From an uncultured Gemmatimonadota bacterium (GTDB lineage Bacteria > Gemmatimonadota > Gemmatimonadetes > Gemmatimonadales > Gemmatimonadaceae): DNA of 18,034 bases. The notes under the pieces were generated by a model. It saw only the letters and a list, made by a program, of their open reading frames with translations, was not told where the DNA came from and searched no databases. The position numbers and the translations under genes are program-made. The first letter of the stretch is position 1, and the number at the start of each line of letters is the position of its first letter. Shown in pieces: positions 15,313-18,034 of the stretch. The DNA is taken from NCBI GenBank assembly GCA_946479015.1, contig CAMLEQ010000023.1:1-18034 (forward strand). Direction: 5' to 3'.

Positions 15313-16550
15313 TGCTCGGTGACATGTTCGGCTCCGGTGACGGAGCGCTCGCGCGGCACACGCGCGACCTGACGGCCGCGGCGCGCGCCGGCCGCCTGGA
15401 GCCCGTGCGCTGCCGCGACGCCGAGATCGCGCGCGTGGTGGACATCCTGCTGCGCCAGAGCAAGAACAACCCGGCGCTGGTGGGAGCGGCCGGCGTGGGG
15501 AAGACGGCCATCGCCGAAGGGCTCGCGCAGCGCATCGCCTCGGGGGAGATCCCGCTCGCGCTCCGCCACGCGCGCGTGCTCGCGCTGGACCATGTGTCGC
15601 TGCTCGCCGGGACGATGTATCGCGGCCAGTACGAGGAGCGGCTGCGCGAGATCGTGGCGGGGGCATCGGCGGACCCGAACGTGATCCTGTTCGTGGACGA
15701 GCTGCACAATCTCATCGGGCAGGGGACGGCGATGGGCGCGGCGATGGATGCCGCGAACATGCTCAAGCCGGCGCTGGTGCGCGGCGAGTTTCGCGTGATC
15801 GGCGCGACCACGCAGGACGAGTACGACCGCTGGGTGTGCGGCGATCCCGCGCTCGAGCGCCGCTTCCAGAAGGTGGCGGTGCGCGAGCTGAGCGCGGAGC
15901 AGACGCTCGAGGTGCTTCAGGCTCGCCGGGAGCGACTCGAGCGCCACCACAACGTGGCGATCGCCGACGACGCGCTCGTGGCGAGCGTGCAGCTCACGGA
16001 TCGCTACGTCACCGACCGGGCGCGACCCGACCGCGCGATCGATGCGCTCGACGAGGCGTGCGCGCACACGCAGGCGCGCGCCGCGTACTCGCCCGCGCTC
16101 GAAGCGCTCATCGTGGAACGGCGCGAGCTGGTGCGCGCCGCGGAGCGCTCGACGGCGCGCGAGGGCGCACCGGAGCGGGAGCGCCCGCCCGAGCAGGCGG
16201 TGGAAGATGCGGGGGAGCTCGCCGACGATCCGTTCGAGCGCATGGCGCGCGATGGGCTGGCCGCGCTCGCGCGCTTCGGCGCGGAGCTGGAGGCGGCGTT
16301 CAGCGGGCAGCCCGCCCCGGCGCCCGCACCGGCGCCGGCGGACGACCGCGCGGCGCGCGCCGCATCGGAGCGGCAGCCCGCCGCCCAGCCCCCGGCCGAT
16401 GCCGCCGCGGGCGCGTCGCGCGGCCGCCTGGCGCGCCTGGAAGTGGAGCTGCAGCGCCGGCTCATCGAGGAGGGCCTGGTCGTGCGCGGCCTCGACGTCG
16501 CGCGCGTGGTGGCCGTGGCCACGGGACAGGACGTGCACTGGAGCGTGTGA
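15312..16550 (+). CDS. Single-module ClpB/ClpC-like AAA+ protein without a second ATPase domain
   Basis: The ATG at 15312 overlaps the prepilin peptidase stop by one base and gives 412 residues. The text after residue 16 is that of the first ATPase module of Hsp100 proteins. It has Walker A GAAGVGKT (58-65), pore loop MYRGQYEERL (102-111), Walker B VILFVDE (124-130), sensor 1 IGATT (163-167), arginine-finger region DPALERRF (178-185) and sensor 2 RPDRAIDALDEA (238-249). A charged helical region follows, then a Pro-Ala linker (about 333-370). The end, GLDVARVVAVATGQDV, resembles the ClpB linker that normally leads into the second ATPase module, but the protein stops there. The Clp N-domain is also missing. 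ATP hydrolysis looks possible; a role in protein unfolding is inferred. Confidence 0.87.
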   Translation: MLGDMFGSGDGALARHTRDLTAAARAGRLEPVRCRDAEIARVVDILLRQSKNNPALVGAAGVGKTAIAEGLAQRIASGEIPLALRHARVLALDHVSLLAGTMYRGQYEERLREIVAGASADPNVILFVDELHNLIGQGTAMGAAMDAANMLKPALVRGEFRVIGATTQDEYDRWVCGDPALERRFQKVAVRELSAEQTLEVLQARRERLERHHNVAIADDALVASVQLTDRYVTDRARPDRAIDALDEACAHTQARAAYSPALEALIVERRELVRAAERSTAREGAPERERPPEQAVEDAGELADDPFERMARDGLAALARFGAELEAAFSGQPAPAPAPAPADDRAARAASERQPAAQPPADAAAGASRGRLARLEVELQRRLIEEGLVVRGLDVARVVAVATGQDVHWSV

Positions 16551-17815
16551 TCGTGCGATCGCGGTGGATCTGGGCGGCGCTGGCCGTCGTGGCGGCGCTG
16601 GCCTGCGGGAAGGACAAGGGCGCGGCGCAGGGGCCGTACGCCAAGGACGTGGCGGAGGCGATCCCGATCATCGAGCGGGGCACGGGGCTGAAGTTCAAGC
16701 ACCCCCCAGTGCTCGAGACGCGCACCAAGGCGCAGGTGCGACAGTTCCTCGAGGAGCGGTTCCGCCAGGAGCTCCCCGACAGCGAGATCCAGGGAGAGCA
16801 ATTGCTCTACCGGCGCCTCGGGCTCATCCCCGACACCCTCGACCTGCGCAAGTTCATGCTCGACCTGCTCACCGAGCAGGTGGCCGGCTTCTACGATCCG
16901 AAGACGAAGAAGCTGTACGTGGTGGAGGGCGCGCCGCCGGAGCAGGTGAACATGATCGTCACCCACGAGCTGGTGCACGCGCTCCAGGACCAGTACATGA
17001 ACCTGGACTCCGTCCAGGACGTGAAGGGCGCGAACGACCGCTCCATGGCCGCGCAGGCGGTGATCGAGGGGCAGGCCACGCTCGTGCCCATCCAGGCGCT
17101 GCTCGGCCCGGGGGCGGGGATGCCGGCGGGGTGGGACCGCGTGCGCGAGATGATCCGCGAGAACCAGACGCAGATGCCGGTGCTCGCGTCCGCCCCCTTC
17201 GTGCTGCAGGAGACGCTCATCTTCCCGTACCTCACCGGCGCGGAGTTCATGCGGCGCTTCGAGGCGGAGCGGAAGGGAGAGACCCCGTTCGGACCGAACA
17301 TGCCGACGTCCACGGAGCAGGTGCTGCACCCCGACCGGTACTTCGCCGCGCACCGCGATCTCCCCACGCGCGTCGATCTGCCGCGCCCCGCCGCGGGCTC
17401 GGTGCTGTACGCGGACGATCTGGGCGAGTTCGAGACGCGGCTCTTCCTGTTCCAGCACCTGCACGACCAGCCCGCCGCGCTGCGCGGCGCCGCGGGGTGG
17501 GACGGCGATCGCTACGAGGTGGTGCGCACGCCGCGCGGCGATGGCATCGCGTGGCTCACCGTGTGGGACTCGCCGGTGGACGCCGCCGAGTTCTCGAGCG
17601 ATGTGGAGCAGGTGATGGCGAAGCGCTTCCCCTCGGCGCGCGCCACCGGCGCGGCGGGGGGGAAGCGGTGGAGCGTCCCTGGTGCTCGCGTGGTGACGGT
17701 GTGGGGGGGCGACGTGGATGGGCGGGCGGCGGTGCTGTACACCGACGTCCCCGATGGCGTCGAGCCGAACCTCCTCGACGTGAAGAAGGTCCGGCTCGAT
17801 TCGCTGGCGCGCTGA
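16547..17815 (+). CDS. Secreted or lipid-anchored HExxH putative metallopeptidase of unknown role
   Basis: The GTG at 16547 overlaps the AAA+ stop (GTGA) and gives 422 residues. A GTG at 16553 has better spacing to GGAG and is equally possible. A short membrane-type leader (RSRWIWAALAVVAALAC) ends in a Cys at 20 that could be lipidated, though the lipobox is weak. The zinc motif is MIVTHELVHALQDQ with H140, E141 and H144. EGQA with E174 lies about 30 residues later, where a gluzincin-type third ligand is expected. The rest is soluble, with PFVLQETLIFPYLTGAEFM and a C-terminal domain containing GIAWLTVWDSPVDAAEF. I do not recognise a named peptidase. It is coupled to the AAA+ gene and next to lon, which suggests protein turnover in the envelope. 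Confidence 0.78.
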   Translation: MIVRSRWIWAALAVVAALACGKDKGAAQGPYAKDVAEAIPIIERGTGLKFKHPPVLETRTKAQVRQFLEERFRQELPDSEIQGEQLLYRRLGLIPDTLDLRKFMLDLLTEQVAGFYDPKTKKLYVVEGAPPEQVNMIVTHELVHALQDQYMNLDSVQDVKGANDRSMAAQAVIEGQATLVPIQALLGPGAGMPAGWDRVREMIRENQTQMPVLASAPFVLQETLIFPYLTGAEFMRRFEAERKGETPFGPNMPTSTEQVLHPDRYFAAHRDLPTRVDLPRPAAGSVLYADDLGEFETRLFLFQHLHDQPAALRGAAGWDGDRYEVVRTPRGDGIAWLTVWDSPVDAAEFSSDVEQVMAKRFPSARATGAAGGKRWSVPGARVVTVWGGDVDGRAAVLYTDVPDGVEPNLLDVKKVRLDSLAR

Positions 17816-17827
17816 CGGCGGCGACGC

Positions 17828-18034
17828 TCAGTCGGTGGCTTCGATGGTGACCGCCCGCTCGGTGGTCTTCCCGATCGGAGTCACCTCTTCCTTCGGTGGC
17901 GGTTGATCGGCCATCGGCGCCGTCCCCGACAGGAGGGCGAGGCGCAGCACCTCGTCCATCGTCTGCACGAAGGTGAACGCCATGTTCTCGCGCACCTCGT
18001 CGGGGATGTCGCGCAGGTCCTTCTCGTTCGACTT
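17828..18034 (-). CDS. lon: Lon protease, C-terminal end (cut by window edge)
   Basis: The frame is open from the right edge to TGA at 17830-17828 and gives the last 68 residues. The sequence KSNEKDLRDIPDEVREN, then FTFVQTMDEVLRLALL, is the conserved end of the Lon peptidase domain, where the EKDL(x)DIP motif follows the catalytic Ser-Lys region. A 33-residue Pro- and Glu-containing tail extends past the usual end. The gene converges on the metallopeptidase gene with only 12 bases between the stops, and no terminator hairpin is visible there. The ATPase part and catalytic dyad are outside the window. Confidence 0.9.
   Translation of the reverse strand, partial: KSNEKDLRDIPDEVRENMAFTFVQTMDEVLRLALLSGTAPMADQPPPKEEVTPIGKTTERAVTIEATD

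Noticed and set aside
16303..16422. Pro-Ala run in the AAA+ protein considered as a sequence repeat element
   Set aside because: It is in frame and fits a flexible interdomain linker common in GC-rich genomes.
14352..16538. Long minus-strand frame of about 728 codons across three plus-strand genes
   Set aside because: It crosses several real genes with recognisable motifs and contains only low-complexity text.

Overview
The window is very GC-rich, gene-dense DNA from a Gram-negative, diderm bacterium. It carries an outer-membrane porin, lipoproteins and a type IV prepilin peptidase. The porin style, the frequent GTG starts and the fused CpdB-UshA phosphoesterase would fit Gemmatimonadota, but that placement is an inference from overall look, not a search result. 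I see no rRNA, tRNA, CRISPR array, insertion sequence or phage gene, and no gene-free stretch reaches 300 bases.

Left block (1-5183, all minus strand) is a phosphate-sensing block. Read in transcription order it is uridine kinase (udk), phoB, phoR, a small STAS-like protein, pstS and a porin cut by the window edge. udk, phoB and phoR overlap by 4 bases each. Upstream of udk, of the STAS-like gene and of pstS lie direct repeats of GT(T/G)AC-like units spaced exactly 11 bp. This is the geometry of PhoB boxes, and all three arrays have the same orientation and similar distances to their start codons.

Middle block (5393-10707, plus strand) is a tightly coupled nucleic-acid-phosphorus and purine salvage operon. 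It encodes a secreted double-domain cyclic-nucleotide phosphodiesterase/5'-nucleotidase, an 81-residue beta-grasp-like protein, adenosine deaminase and a 6-oxopurine nucleoside phosphorylase. Together with udk, the two divergent units describe a route from extracellular nucleotides to phosphate plus nucleosides and then to intracellular salvage.

The operon ends in the most striking non-coding feature of the window. This is a 215-bp near-palindrome (10699-10913, 91-nt arms, 76 of 91 positions paired) between pnp and the convergent thiD. It contains the stop codons of both genes.

Right block (10905-18034) holds thiD, a two-domain protein with degenerate receiver and degenerate GGDEF domains, a perfect 20-bp hairpin between convergent genes, an M48 metallopeptidase lipoprotein, and then a plus-strand chain with overlapping ends. 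That chain is a SpoU-type rRNA methyltransferase, a prepilin peptidase, a single-module ClpB/ClpC-like AAA+ protein lacking the second ATPase module, and a secreted HExxH protein. The last feature is the C-terminal end of Lon protease on the minus strand. The right side is therefore rich in proteolysis and protein-quality-control genes.
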